In this document: positions 24,774 through 33,591 of the stretch, piece by piece
Numbering within the stretch: position 1 is the first letter of the stretch
How the letters are laid out: every line of letters begins with the position of its first letter
Assembly: GCF_006120725.1 (NCBI RefSeq)
Contig: NZ_SWMU01000001.1
Location: 899,268-963,267 of the forward strand
Length of the DNA stretch: 64,000 nucleotides
Source of the DNA: Mesohalobacter halotolerans
GTDB taxonomy: Bacteria; Bacteroidota; Bacteroidia; Flavobacteriales; Flavobacteriaceae
Direction: 5' to 3'
Position numbers and translations under genes: made by a program
Notes under the pieces: generated by a model
Seen by the model: only the letters and a program-made list of their open reading frames with translations
What the model was told of the DNA's origin: nothing
Database searches by the model: none

Positions 24774-26132
24774 ATGTCAATAAAAACCTATTTTGAGAAA
24801 ACAACATCATCAGCACCATTGGCTGTGTTTCGAATAGGTTTTGGTGTAATGATGCTCATCAGTATAATTCGATTTTGGAGTTATGGCTGGATCGAAAAAC
24901 TATACCTTAAACCGCAATTTCATTTTTCTTATTACGGTTTCGAGTGGGTCAAACCAATTGGAGATTGGACATACTTCATTTTTTTCATTTGCGGATTGAC
25001 TGCGTTTTTTGTAGCCTTAGGCTTAAAATATCGCTTGTCCATCATCTTGTTTTTTTTGAGTTTTACCTATATCGAACTCATGGACAAAACCACTTATCTC
25101 AATCATTATTACTTCATTAGTATTCTCAGTTTTCTGATGATATTTCTACCCGCAAATGCTTATTTTTCATTAGACAATTATTTTAGACAAAAACAATACA
25201 CCCAAATTCCAAAATGGACAATCGACAGCATTAAACTTTTACTTGGCATTGTGTATTTCTATGCAGGTTTGGCTAAAATTAATAGCGATTGGTTGTTTAA
25301 AGCTATGCCTTTAAAAATCTGGTTGCCCTCTAAATATGATTTACCATTTATTGGCGAAAACCTCATGCAACAAGAATGGTTTCACTACGTCATGAGTTGG
25401 AGTGGAATGCTGTATGACTTGAGTATTCCGTTTTTATTGTTGTATAAAAAAACGCGCGTTTTTGCTTTTGTTCTGGTCGTGTTTTTTCATGTGTTTACGC
25501 GTGTGTTGTTTCCTATTGGTATGTTTCCTTACATCATGATCGTCGGCAGTCTAGTATTTTTTGATGCTAAAGTTCATTTAAAAATTATCAATTTCATCCA
25601 ATCACTGTTGAGATTATTCAAGATAAAAAGTCAAAATATACCGATTTCAAGTTTTCAATTCCCAAAACAAAAGATTGCAGTTGCTTTCTTAATGCTGTTT
25701 TTTGTTATTCAATTATTGATACCATTTAGGTATGTGCTTTATCCAGGTGAATTATTTTGGCGGGAAGAAGGCTATAGGTTTTCTTGGCGTGTAATGTTGA
25801 TGGAAAAGCGCGGTTATGCCAATTTTAAAGTGGTTAACCCAAAAGACAAGACCTATTTTTATGTGGACAATTCAGACTTTTTGTCTTCTTTTCAAGAAAA
25901 ACAAATGAGCACCCAACCCGATTTTATTTTAGAATATGCACATTTCTTAGGTAAATATTTTAAGTCACAAGGTCATGAACCAATAGAAATTTATGTTGAA
26001 AGTTATGTTGCCATCAATGGAAGACGAAGTCAAGCCTACATCGACCCAGATGTGGATTTATTAAAACAATATGAATCACTCCAACCAAAAAGTTGGATTT
26101 TAGCTTTTAAAGATGATATCAAAGGATTTTAG
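24774..26132 (+). CDS. HTTM-domain membrane protein (vitamin K-dependent gamma-carboxylase-like)
   Basis: Multi-pass inner membrane protein of 452 residues. The first 290 residues fit the HTTM (horizontally transferred transmembrane) domain, shared with vitamin K-dependent gamma-glutamyl carboxylase: F-R-I-G-F-G-V-M-M-L near the N-terminus, T-Y-L-N-H-Y-Y-F, Y-F-Y-A-G-L-A-K-I-N-S-D-W-L and F-H-V-F-T-R-V-L-F. The C-terminal 130 residues are soluble, with F-S-W-R-V-M-L-M-E-K-R. The biochemical role of bacterial HTTM proteins is not established. Its 3' end overlaps the TonB receptor start by 20 bases, so the two are tightly coupled and the protein presumably acts with that receptor's substrate. 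Confidence 0.88.
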   Translation: MSIKTYFEKTTSSAPLAVFRIGFGVMMLISIIRFWSYGWIEKLYLKPQFHFSYYGFEWVKPIGDWTYFIFFICGLTAFFVALGLKYRLSIILFFLSFTYIELMDKTTYLNHYYFISILSFLMIFLPANAYFSLDNYFRQKQYTQIPKWTIDSIKLLLGIVYFYAGLAKINSDWLFKAMPLKIWLPSKYDLPFIGENLMQQEWFHYVMSWSGMLYDLSIPFLLLYKKTRVFAFVLVVFFHVFTRVLFPIGMFPYIMIVGSLVFFDAKVHLKIINFIQSLLRLFKIKSQNIPISSFQFPKQKIAVAFLMLFFVIQLLIPFRYVLYPGELFWREEGYRFSWRVMLMEKRGYANFKVVNPKDKTYFYVDNSDFLSSFQEKQMSTQPDFILEYAHFLGKYFKSQGHEPIEIYVESYVAINGRRSQAYIDPDVDLLKQYESLQPKSWILAFKDDIKGF

Positions 26133-28539
26133 TTTATGTTTATTTATAGGTTTTTTATCGTTAAGCCTTTTTAGTCAACATAAAATTGAGGGTTATGTTA
26201 TCGACCAAGCCAAGCAAGAGCCATTAAAAGCTGTCAAAGTTTACGATAAAACAGAAGGCTTTCTTTCTCAAACAAATGCTTCGGGGTTTTTTAGCTTTGA
26301 AACACAGAAACAAGATATCACATTGGTTTTTTATGCTTTTGGCTATCAAATCCTTGAAAAAACAATTCAATCAAACGATACAGCGCGTTTAAATATTCAG
26401 CTCGAAACCCTTTCTGAGGAACTCACTGAAGTTGAAATCATTGCCCAAAACAATAAAGTTTTTGAATTACAGCGTCTAAAAGATGTGGAAGGCACAGCAA
26501 TCTATGCAGGAAAAAAAACAGAGGTCATTCAAGTTGACCAATCCATGGCCAATTTGGCGACAAATAACGCAAGACAGATTTACAGTCAAGTGGCGGGTTT
26601 GAATATCTATCAAAACGACGATGCAGGCTTGCAACTTAATATTGGTGGTCGTGGGTTAAACCCCAACCGGACGGCTAATTTTAACGTACGTCAAAACGGT
26701 TACGATATCAGCGCCGATGCTTTAGGCTATCCCGAAAGCTATTACACACCAGCATCTGAAGGTCTCGAGCAAATTCAAATCATTAGAGGTGCAGCGTCTT
26801 TGCAATATGGCACTCAATTTGGCGGATTGATCAACTTTAAAATGAAACAACCCAACCCCAACAAGACACTAGAAATTATCACCAGAAATACTGCTGGAAG
26901 TTATGGGCTTTATACCAATTTTACAAGCCTGAGCGGCACCAAAGACAACTGGAGCTACTACACTTATGTCAATTACAAGCGCGGCGATGGATTTAGACCC
27001 AATTCTGAATATGAATCTATCAATATTTTCTCTCATGTCGGCTACAAGTTTAATGATAAAACTAAACTCACAGGCGAAGTGACTTATATGAATTACCTCG
27101 CACAACAAGCCGGTGGATTGACCGATGACATGTTTGCTGAAGATCCGTTTCAGAGTAACCGAGAACGCAATTGGTTTGAAGTAGATTGGCTTTTGTATAA
27201 TTTAAAATTATCACACGAATTTTCAAAACAAACCAATTTTACCTTTAGCTTTTTTGGTTTGAATGCCCGTCGAAGTGCACTCGGGTTTCGAACCAATCGC
27301 GTCAATCAAATTGATCCGCTTGAAGAAAGGGATCTCATAGAAAGCGATTTCAATAATTTTGGATTTGAAGCCCGATTACTTAGTAAATATAAAATTGGAG
27401 AGAAGAACGCCACCTTCTTAATTGGCTCAAAACTGTATAATTCAGACAATCAAGAACGTCAAGGACCAGGTTCAGATGGCTTTGGTGCTGATTTTAGTTT
27501 TAGAAACGAGGAATTTCCTAACTACCCCAATCAATCTGAATTTGACTTACCAAACATAAATGTTGCGGTGTTTGGTGAAAATATTTTTTATCTCAGCGAT
27601 AAGTTTTCAGTCACTCCGGGATTTAGGTTTGAATATATTAAAACTGAAAGTGACGGCTTTTTTAAGCGCATTAATACCGATGCTGCGGGCAATGTAATAG
27701 ACAATGAAACTATACAAGACCAAAGGGAGTTTGAGCGTTCGTTTGTGTTACTAGGTTTAGGCTTAAGTTATAAACCCAATGACAATCTTGAAGTTTACGG
27801 TAATATTTCTGAAAATTACCGTTCTGTAACCTTTTCAGATATTAATATTACAAATCCTGCTTTTGCTGTTAATCCTGACATTACAGATGAGGAAGGCTTT
27901 ACAGCCGATATGGGGTTACGAGGAAATTACAACAACTTTGTGTCTTACGATTTGGGTGTTTTTGCGCTGTCGTATGAAGGTCGTATTGGTTTTGTTCAAA
28001 AAGTTTTGGAAGACAACCGTATCATAAGTGAACGTGGCAATGTAGGCGATGCCTTGATGTATGGCGTAGAATCTTTAGTTGATTTTAATTTTAAAAAACT
28101 TTTAAGTTTGAATTCAAATTATCAGTTTAATGTTTTTGTGAATACCTCTTTTATCAATTCAGAATATACCAGTTCTCAACAACTTGGTATAGAAGGCAAT
28201 GAAGTGGAGTTTGTGCCAGACCTTAACCTTAAAGCTGGATTTAGGTTTGGTTATAAAGACTTTGCAGCAAGTATGCAATATACCTATTTATCTAGTCAAT
28301 TTACAGATGCGAGTAACTCTGAGGAATCAAGCCTGAGTGGTGTGATAGGGGAATTACCTGAGTATGATGTTTTAGATATGTCATTGTCTTATCGCTATAA
28401 ACAATTTAAATTAGAAACAGGAATCAATAACATTTTAGATGAAAAATATTTTACCAGACGAGCTACGGGCTATCCGGGACCTGGTATTATTCCATCAGCA
28501 CCACAAAATTGGTATGCGACTTTGGAAGTGAAGTTTTAA
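26113..28539 (+). CDS. TonB-dependent receptor, FecA/iron-type
   Basis: Outer membrane importer of 808 residues that starts inside the HTTM gene. Signal peptide near 1-21 (L-F-S-Q), carboxypeptidase-regulatory-like domain at about 23-100 (G-Y-V-I-D-Q to T-L-S-E-E-L), a plug at about 120-250 with Y-S-Q-V-A-G-L-N-I-Y, I-G-G-R-G-L-N-P-N-R and I-I-R-G-A-A-S-L-Q-Y-G, then a barrel ending L-E-V-K-F. The I-G-x-R-G-x-x-P plug pattern is typical of ferric-citrate/siderophore receptors (FecA group). Together with imelysin-like and DUF4856 lipoproteins it suggests iron uptake, but the exact ligand is unknown. Confidence 0.9.
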   Translation: MISKDFSLCLFIGFLSLSLFSQHKIEGYVIDQAKQEPLKAVKVYDKTEGFLSQTNASGFFSFETQKQDITLVFYAFGYQILEKTIQSNDTARLNIQLETLSEELTEVEIIAQNNKVFELQRLKDVEGTAIYAGKKTEVIQVDQSMANLATNNARQIYSQVAGLNIYQNDDAGLQLNIGGRGLNPNRTANFNVRQNGYDISADALGYPESYYTPASEGLEQIQIIRGAASLQYGTQFGGLINFKMKQPNPNKTLEIITRNTAGSYGLYTNFTSLSGTKDNWSYYTYVNYKRGDGFRPNSEYESINIFSHVGYKFNDKTKLTGEVTYMNYLAQQAGGLTDDMFAEDPFQSNRERNWFEVDWLLYNLKLSHEFSKQTNFTFSFFGLNARRSALGFRTNRVNQIDPLEERDLIESDFNNFGFEARLLSKYKIGEKNATFLIGSKLYNSDNQERQGPGSDGFGADFSFRNEEFPNYPNQSEFDLPNINVAVFGENIFYLSDKFSVTPGFRFEYIKTESDGFFKRINTDAAGNVIDNETIQDQREFERSFVLLGLGLSYKPNDNLEVYGNISENYRSVTFSDINITNPAFAVNPDITDEEGFTADMGLRGNYNNFVSYDLGVFALSYEGRIGFVQKVLEDNRIISERGNVGDALMYGVESLVDFNFKKLLSLNSNYQFNVFVNTSFINSEYTSSQQLGIEGNEVEFVPDLNLKAGFRFGYKDFAASMQYTYLSSQFTDASNSEESSLSGVIGELPEYDVLDMSLSYRYKQFKLETGINNILDEKYFTRRATGYPGPGIIPSAPQNWYATLEVKF

Positions 28540-28570
28540 ATGAATTCTAAACTTAATAATAATTCATTTT
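28538..28570. terminator. possible bidirectional hairpin between receptor and Nudix genes
   Basis: AAATGAATT at 28538-28546 pairs with AATTCATTT at 28561-28569 around a 14-base AT-rich loop; a short T run follows on each strand. The stem overlaps both convergent stop codons. It is A-T rich, so only moderately convincing. Confidence 0.45.
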
Positions 28571-28989
28571 GAGTGTATCATTTTTAATGCATCTTCTAAG
28601 ATGGTTTTATGGTCAAAAGCTAGATGTTCTAAGTCTTTGATATCTTTCCATTTTGCAGTTTCAGCATCGTCCTTTCCTTTGACGGTAACTTCATTTTCAA
28701 TTATAGCTGTAAAAGCAAACGTGATGGTTCGTCCACGCGGATCTCGTTGAGGCTCATCGTAAAAGTTAACAAACTTCAACTCTTCAGTCTTGATGCTAAG
28801 ACCTGTTTCTTCTGCCAGCTCTCGTTGACAAGCCTCAATCACCAATTCTCCCTGATCTACAAATCCACCCGGAAAAGCATAAACATTTTTAAAAGGTTCA
28901 TTTTTACGTTTGATAAGCAAAACCTTAAACCCTTGTTTGTGTCTATAGAACACAATAGCATCTGCAGTAATATTGATCTGTTGTTTCAT
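28564..28989 (-). CDS. Nudix hydrolase
   Basis: Hydrolase of nucleoside diphosphates linked to another group. The Nudix box is complete: Gly42, Glu48, then Arg56-Glu57, Glu60-Glu61 and Gly63, in G-G-F-V-D-Q-G-E and R-E-L-A-E-E-T-G-L. The segment F-Y-D-E-P-Q-R-D-P-R-G-R after the box is typical of the ADP-ribose/ADP-sugar pyrophosphatase-like group of Bacteroidota. Length 141 is that of a single Nudix domain. It converges on the iron receptor gene and is divergent from the hemerythrin gene. Confidence 0.93.
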   Translation of the reverse strand: MKQQINITADAIVFYRHKQGFKVLLIKRKNEPFKNVYAFPGGFVDQGELVIEACQRELAEETGLSIKTEELKFVNFYDEPQRDPRGRTITFAFTAIIENEVTVKGKDDAETAKWKDIKDLEHLAFDHKTILEDALKMIHSK

Positions 28990-29052
28990 GTTTGCGATGT
29001 TAATGCGTATACGAAATTAACAATCTCGTTGAGTTCTCCATTTTAAAATCAA

Positions 29053-29060
29053 TAACTTTG
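29053..29060 (+). promoter_or_regulatory. -7 box TAACTTTG before the hemerythrin gene
   Basis: Exact TAnnTTTG match 14 bases before the ATG at 29075, with a TTG 21 bases upstream as a weak -33 element. Confidence 0.5.
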
Positions 29061-29074
29061 AATATATTTATAAA

Positions 29075-29527
29075 ATGCCTTTAAAACGACACGAAGCTTT
29101 AAAAAACCTTAGCCGAGAGCATCACGATGGCTTGGTGTTTGCACTGAGATTGCAAAAAGGAATCTCTAAAAAAGCTGACCTTAAAGCTCTTGAAGCCTAT
29201 ACTGATTGGTTTTGGAAAAATTACCTCCATCCGCATTTTCAATTGGAAGAACAACATTTATTTCCCATGTGTGTTGAGTCAAATGATTTGGTTTTAAAAG
29301 CCAAAGCACAACACGGTGACATAAAAAGTTTGATAGACACCCAGCCCAAAACTTACCAGGTTTTGAAAAGTCTTTACCAACATATCCAAGCCCATATCCG
29401 GTTTGAAGAGCGGGTATTTTTTATGCGTATCCAAGACCAGCTCTCAGAAGAAGATTTAGCAAAGTTTCACAAAATACATTCAAAACAAAGCGAATGTGGA
29501 CTTTGGCTAGATCGGTTTTGGGATTAA
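29075..29527 (+). CDS. hemerythrin-like (HHE) domain protein
   Basis: Small four-helix protein of 150 residues with the HHE metal pattern: S-R-E-H-H-D-G-L near residue 14, H-P-H-F-Q-L-E-E-Q-H-L-F-P near 48-60, and H-I-R-F-E-E-R near 110. Such proteins bind a di-iron centre and serve in oxygen/NO sensing or iron handling. No signal peptide, so cytoplasmic. Monocistronic, divergent from the Nudix gene. Closeness to the iron locus may be chance. Confidence 0.85.
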   Translation: MPLKRHEALKNLSREHHDGLVFALRLQKGISKKADLKALEAYTDWFWKNYLHPHFQLEEQHLFPMCVESNDLVLKAKAQHGDIKSLIDTQPKTYQVLKSLYQHIQAHIRFEERVFFMRIQDQLSEEDLAKFHKIHSKQSECGLWLDRFWD

Positions 29528-29553
29528 TTACTTTGCTTTTGTTTCTTAAAAAC

Positions 29554-29580
29554 AAAAAAGACCATCTCAATTGATGGCCT
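29554..29580 (-). terminator. hairpin at the end of the dcw cluster
   Basis: On the minus strand CCATC at 29577-29573 pairs with GATGG at 29566-29562 around AATTGA, followed by CTTTTTT. Only 5-6 bp of stem, but well placed after ftsZ and at the convergent junction with the hemerythrin gene. Confidence 0.55.
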
Positions 29581-29609
29581 TTAGAAAATTAAAAAAAATG
29601 AAGTTAAAA

Positions 29610-31520
29610 CTAATCTACATTATCGTGTAAGAACGAGTTATTGTTTCGTAAGGTAATTTCATCATCATCATTGTGCAAAGTTGTTCTAGACAGCTTACCT
29701 TGCTTGTCTTTAGGGTCATCCAGCTCAACACCGGCGCGTTTGTATGCAGGTTGTTTTTCAATTTCATCAATGTTTTGATTTTGACTAAATCTGTAGTTAA
29801 ACTGCTTCATTTTAGCTCGTCGCTCAGCAGCTCTCGCTTTCAACTCTGTGATAGAAGCATTTAAAGGATCTACTTGTTTTGGCTCCTCATCCTGAGTTGG
29901 AGTCTGTTGAGGTTTAGTTTTAGTTTCAAACTTTAAGTTTTCATCTTCATCAAATTTAGACTTATTTTGAGAATTCTCTGATTCAGGGTCTTCTAATTGA
30001 TAGGTTTTTACTTTTTGGGTAGACTCAGGCTTAACTTCTTCAGGTTCATTGACTTCAATCGATCTGATATCTTCATCCAGATCAAAAATAATTTTAGGAT
30101 TTTGTGACTCTTTTTGAGGTTGTTGATTTGTTGATGGAGATTGTTCTTCAAAAACATTTTTTGTGTCCTGCTGAAACAAATCAAAAGTCAAGTGCTGGTC
30201 ATCATCATCTGGATTTTTTTCTGTTTTGTCTTCAGTTTTATCAGTGATCTCAAAATCATCAACCTCTAAGTATTCAGCTTCAACCTCAATATTTTCAATG
30301 GTTTCAGTAGTGTCTATTAAAGGATTTTCTTCAGCTTTAGAGTTTTGTTTGTCGTCTTCTTCAATATCTTCAAGCTGATGAACAATTTTGTTTTGTTTTT
30401 GAGGGCTTTCGTCATCTATACCCAAAGATCTGTCTTGAAAGTTTTCTTCATTCTCGGTTAAGTCAATTTCAGCTTTTTGCTCATCTTCAAGGGTGTGAAT
30501 AATTTTTTTAGCTTCTGTATTGACAATATCGTCTTGCTGTTCAGAATTAAACCCTGTGGCAATAACAGTGACTGAAATAGCATCATCCAATTCTTCATCT
30601 TCACCAACCCCCATAATGATGTTTGCAGAATTACCGGCTTCGTTTTGGATATGGTCATTGATTTCACCTATTTCATCAATGGTAATTTCATCTCTGCCCG
30701 AAACAATGAGTAACAATACATTTTGAGCACCTGTAATTTTATTGTCATTCAGTAAAGGAGAATCTAAGGCTTTTTCTATGGCCAATTTTGAGCGATTGGT
30801 GCCTGATGCACTGGCAGATCCCATAATCGCTGTTCCACTATTGCTTAAAACTGTTTTTGCATCGCGAAGGTCAATGTTTTGGGTGTAATGGTGGGTAATT
30901 ACTTCGGCTATACCGCGTGAAGCTGTAGCCAGGACTTCATCGGCTTTGGAAAACCCGGCTTTAAAGCCCAGATTTCCATAAACTTCTCTCAGCTTATTGT
31001 TATTGATAACAATCAGTGAATCTACATTTTCTCTTAACTTTTCAACGCCAGATTGCGCTTGTTCGTTTCGTGTTTTACCCTCAAATTGAAAAGGCACCGT
31101 TACAATACCGACGGTGAGGATATCCATTTCTCTAGCTTGCTTTGCAATAATTGGAGCAGCACCTGTTCCAGTACCACCGCCCATTCCTGCAGTAATGAAG
31201 ACCATCTTGGTGTTTTTGCTTAACAAATCTTTGATATCTTCAAAGCTTTCTACGGCAGCTTGTTCTCCAATCTCAGGATTGGCGCCAGCGCCGAGCCCTT
31301 CAGTAAGATTGACTCCCAATTGAATTTTGGTAGGTATTGGTGAATTTTCTAAGGCTTGGGCATCGGTATTGCATATGACAAAATCAACGCCATTGATCCC
31401 TTGTTTAAACATGTGATTGATGGCATTTGAACCACCACCACCTACACCGATAACTTTGATGACGTTAGATTGATTTTTGGGTAAATCAAAAGAAATGTTG
31501 CTTAAATTTTCTGTGCTCAT
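29610..31520 (-). CDS. ftsZ: cell division protein FtsZ with long acidic C-terminal linker
   Basis: Tubulin-like GTPase forming the division ring. The core shows V-G-G-G-G-S-N-A near residue 27 and the tubulin signature G-G-G-T-G-T-G at 114-120, plus N-N-N-K-L and the T7 loop N-L-G-F-K-A-G-F-S-K-A-D. The core ends near residue 325; the remaining 310 residues are a low-complexity linker rich in Asp, Glu, Gln, Asn and Lys, closing with F-L-H-D-N-V-D. Total 636 residues is much longer than E. coli FtsZ (383) but usual in flavobacteria. The extreme C-terminus presumably binds FtsA, whose gene lies 19 bases upstream. Last gene of the dcw transcript. Confidence 0.97.
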   Translation of the reverse strand: MSTENLSNISFDLPKNQSNVIKVIGVGGGGSNAINHMFKQGINGVDFVICNTDAQALENSPIPTKIQLGVNLTEGLGAGANPEIGEQAAVESFEDIKDLLSKNTKMVFITAGMGGGTGTGAAPIIAKQAREMDILTVGIVTVPFQFEGKTRNEQAQSGVEKLRENVDSLIVINNNKLREVYGNLGFKAGFSKADEVLATASRGIAEVITHHYTQNIDLRDAKTVLSNSGTAIMGSASASGTNRSKLAIEKALDSPLLNDNKITGAQNVLLLIVSGRDEITIDEIGEINDHIQNEAGNSANIIMGVGEDEELDDAISVTVIATGFNSEQQDDIVNTEAKKIIHTLEDEQKAEIDLTENEENFQDRSLGIDDESPQKQNKIVHQLEDIEEDDKQNSKAEENPLIDTTETIENIEVEAEYLEVDDFEITDKTEDKTEKNPDDDDQHLTFDLFQQDTKNVFEEQSPSTNQQPQKESQNPKIIFDLDEDIRSIEVNEPEEVKPESTQKVKTYQLEDPESENSQNKSKFDEDENLKFETKTKPQQTPTQDEEPKQVDPLNASITELKARAAERRAKMKQFNYRFSQNQNIDEIEKQPAYKRAGVELDDPKDKQGKLSRTTLHNDDDEITLRNNNSFLHDNVD

Positions 31521-31539
31521 AATATTCTATTTTGTGCGT

Positions 31540-32865
31540 TTATTCTGCGTTATCTAAAAAGTCTTTAAGTTTGTCTACAAACTTCTCCATAAATGATTTT
31601 CTGGGTTTATGGATGGTTTCTTTTTGTTGTGCTGTATTCTCTTGAGGTTGTTCTTCATTTTCATCGGTTTCTACTTGCTCTTCAATATCTTTTTCGTGTT
31701 GCTCCTGTTTATTAAGGCTGTTCATAACTAGCCCAACGGCTGTAGCATAAATCGGGCTTGCGGTTTCTTTATCCGTATCGCCTGCGAGATGCTCATTTGG
31801 AAAACCGACTCTTGTGTCCATGCCGGTAATATATTCAACGAGTTGTTTAAGATGTTTAAGTTGAGCCCCACCACCAGTTAAGACAATACCAGCAATCAAT
31901 TTTTTTCGCTTTTCTTCATGGCCGTAATTTTTAATTTCTAAAAAGACCTGTTCGATGATTTCTACAGCTCTATAATGGATGATTTTAGCTAAGTTTTTAA
32001 GCGAAATTTCCTTAGGTTCACGACCGCGTAATCCAGGTATAGATACAATTTCATTTTCTTTGTTCTCTCCAGGCCAAGCAGAACCAAATTTAATTTTAAG
32101 CAATTCTGCTTGTTTTTCTATAATAGAACATCCGTCTTTGATATCTTCAGTAATAATGTTGCCACCAAAAGGAATCACTGCGGTATGGCGAATAATACCA
32201 TCTTTAAAAATTGCCAAATCTGTTGTACCACCACCGATATCGATTAAGGCAACACCAGCTTCTTTTTCTTCCTGGCTGAGTACTGCATTGGCAGAAGCTA
32301 AAGGTTCTAAAGTGACACCATTCAATTCTAGCCCGGCACTTTTGATACAGCGTCCAATATTTCTAATCGACGAAATTTGACCGACAACCACGTGAAAGTT
32401 GGCTTCTAGTCGACCACCGTACATACCTATGGGTTCTTTGATCTCTGCTTGACCGTCAACTTTATATTCTTGAGGCAGTACATGTATTATTTCTTCTCCG
32501 GGTAACATGACAAGTTTATGGACTTGATCACATAAGGCATTGATATCATCTTCACTGATAACTTCGTCAGCATTTTGTCTTGTAATATAATCACTGTGTT
32601 GTAAACTTCTGATGTGTTGACCAGCAATACCAACAGTAACTGCAGATACCTCCTTTGTTGCGTTTTCTTCAGCTTCTTTTATAGCCAGTTGAATAGATTG
32701 AATGGTTTGCGTAATGTTATTGACTACACCGCGATGAACGCCTAAACTCTTGGTTTTACCTAAACCTAATATCTCCAACTTTCCAAACTCATTTTTACGA
32801 CCAATCATGGCTACAATTTTAGTTGTACCAATGTCAAGTCCTACTGCTATATGTTCGTTTTCCAT
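31540..32865 (-). CDS. ftsA: cell division protein FtsA
   Basis: Actin-like ATPase tethering FtsZ to the inner membrane. N-terminal phosphate-binding loop G-L-D-I-G-T-T-K at about 9-16, second one I-D-I-G-G-G-T-T-D-L near 208, and the adenosine motif G-I-V-L-T-G-G-G-A-Q near 325. The C-terminus (F-M-E-K-F-V-D-K-L-K-D-F-L) is the amphipathic membrane-targeting helix, preceded by an acidic, glutamine-rich linker. Length 441. It lies 3 bases after ftsQ and just upstream of ftsZ, so it is expressed with them. Confidence 0.96.
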   Translation of the reverse strand: MENEHIAVGLDIGTTKIVAMIGRKNEFGKLEILGLGKTKSLGVHRGVVNNITQTIQSIQLAIKEAEENATKEVSAVTVGIAGQHIRSLQHSDYITRQNADEVISEDDINALCDQVHKLVMLPGEEIIHVLPQEYKVDGQAEIKEPIGMYGGRLEANFHVVVGQISSIRNIGRCIKSAGLELNGVTLEPLASANAVLSQEEKEAGVALIDIGGGTTDLAIFKDGIIRHTAVIPFGGNIITEDIKDGCSIIEKQAELLKIKFGSAWPGENKENEIVSIPGLRGREPKEISLKNLAKIIHYRAVEIIEQVFLEIKNYGHEEKRKKLIAGIVLTGGGAQLKHLKQLVEYITGMDTRVGFPNEHLAGDTDKETASPIYATAVGLVMNSLNKQEQHEKDIEEQVETDENEEQPQENTAQQKETIHKPRKSFMEKFVDKLKDFLDNAE

Positions 32866-32868
32866 AGT

Positions 32869-33591
32869 TTAAGATTCAATTTTTTCGCAGACAACTTGGT
32901 TGCCATACTGTAAGTCTATTCTTTTATATTTTTTCAAAAGGTTGTCTTTTTTAGCTTTCACATAAAAGGCTTTAAAATTCATAAACTTTTGATTGAGATG
33001 ATCAATTTCACCAATAAATATTTTAAAATCTTGTTTTCTGAATCTCAGGCCAAATTGCGTGTTAGGATACACTCTTATTTCTGTGATATTTTGCTTTAAA
33101 AACAGGTCACGTTGAATAAAGTTTAGCAGTTTAAAAACCTCATGAATTTGATGGTTTTTTATCCCCCAAACTATAGGCACTCTGGCAGAGTAATTTTGTG
33201 ACAAAGGCATCTTTTTACCATTTATATCAATGTAATATTGTTCTTCACTAATCACACGTGCGATAGGTTTTCTTTGCTTTATCTTGGCGTGTAATGTGCC
33301 ATCAATATCTAAAAAAACTTCTGCATTTTCTATCATTGGATGTGCTTGTACATGGGATTCTATAACATTCAAATCTAAGTGTTCTTGGCTTAGATTCTCA
33401 ACGCGTTTTTTATTTTGTATTAACAATTTATTAACCGTTTGTTTATCCACAAAAAATTGATTTTCTTGGTGATATGTGATATCAATAGCCTTAATTTTTT
33501 TTGAGCTATGGCGATGATTTGTAAAAGCTGCTAATATCACCATCAAGATGAGCATACAACTGATTTTTATATAAATCCATTTATTTTTCAT
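32869..33591 (-). CDS. ftsQ: cell division protein FtsQ
   Basis: Bitopic divisome scaffold protein. I chose the ATG at 33591, giving M-K-N-K-W-I-Y-I-K followed by a membrane helix (about 8-24) and then H-R-H-S; the longer frame to 33654 would only add residues overlapping murC. The periplasmic part shows the POTRA-like start (I-D-I-T-Y-H-Q-E-N-Q-F-F-V), then N-A-E-V-F-L-D-I-D-G-T-L-H-A-K-I-K-Q-R-K-P-I-A-R-V and D-L-Q-Y-G-N-Q-V-V near the end, as in Bacteroidota FtsQ. The start overlaps the end of murC by 11 bases. Confidence 0.88.
   Translation of the reverse strand: MKNKWIYIKISCMLILMVILAAFTNHRHSSKKIKAIDITYHQENQFFVDKQTVNKLLIQNKKRVENLSQEHLDLNVIESHVQAHPMIENAEVFLDIDGTLHAKIKQRKPIARVISEEQYYIDINGKKMPLSQNYSARVPIVWGIKNHQIHEVFKLLNFIQRDLFLKQNITEIRVYPNTQFGLRFRKQDFKIFIGEIDHLNQKFMNFKAFYVKAKKDNLLKKYKRIDLQYGNQVVCEKIES

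Noticed and set aside
31979..32380. 133-codon open frame on the plus strand opposite ftsA
   Set aside because: It is antisense to a clearly coding, conserved gene and has no recognisable protein features.
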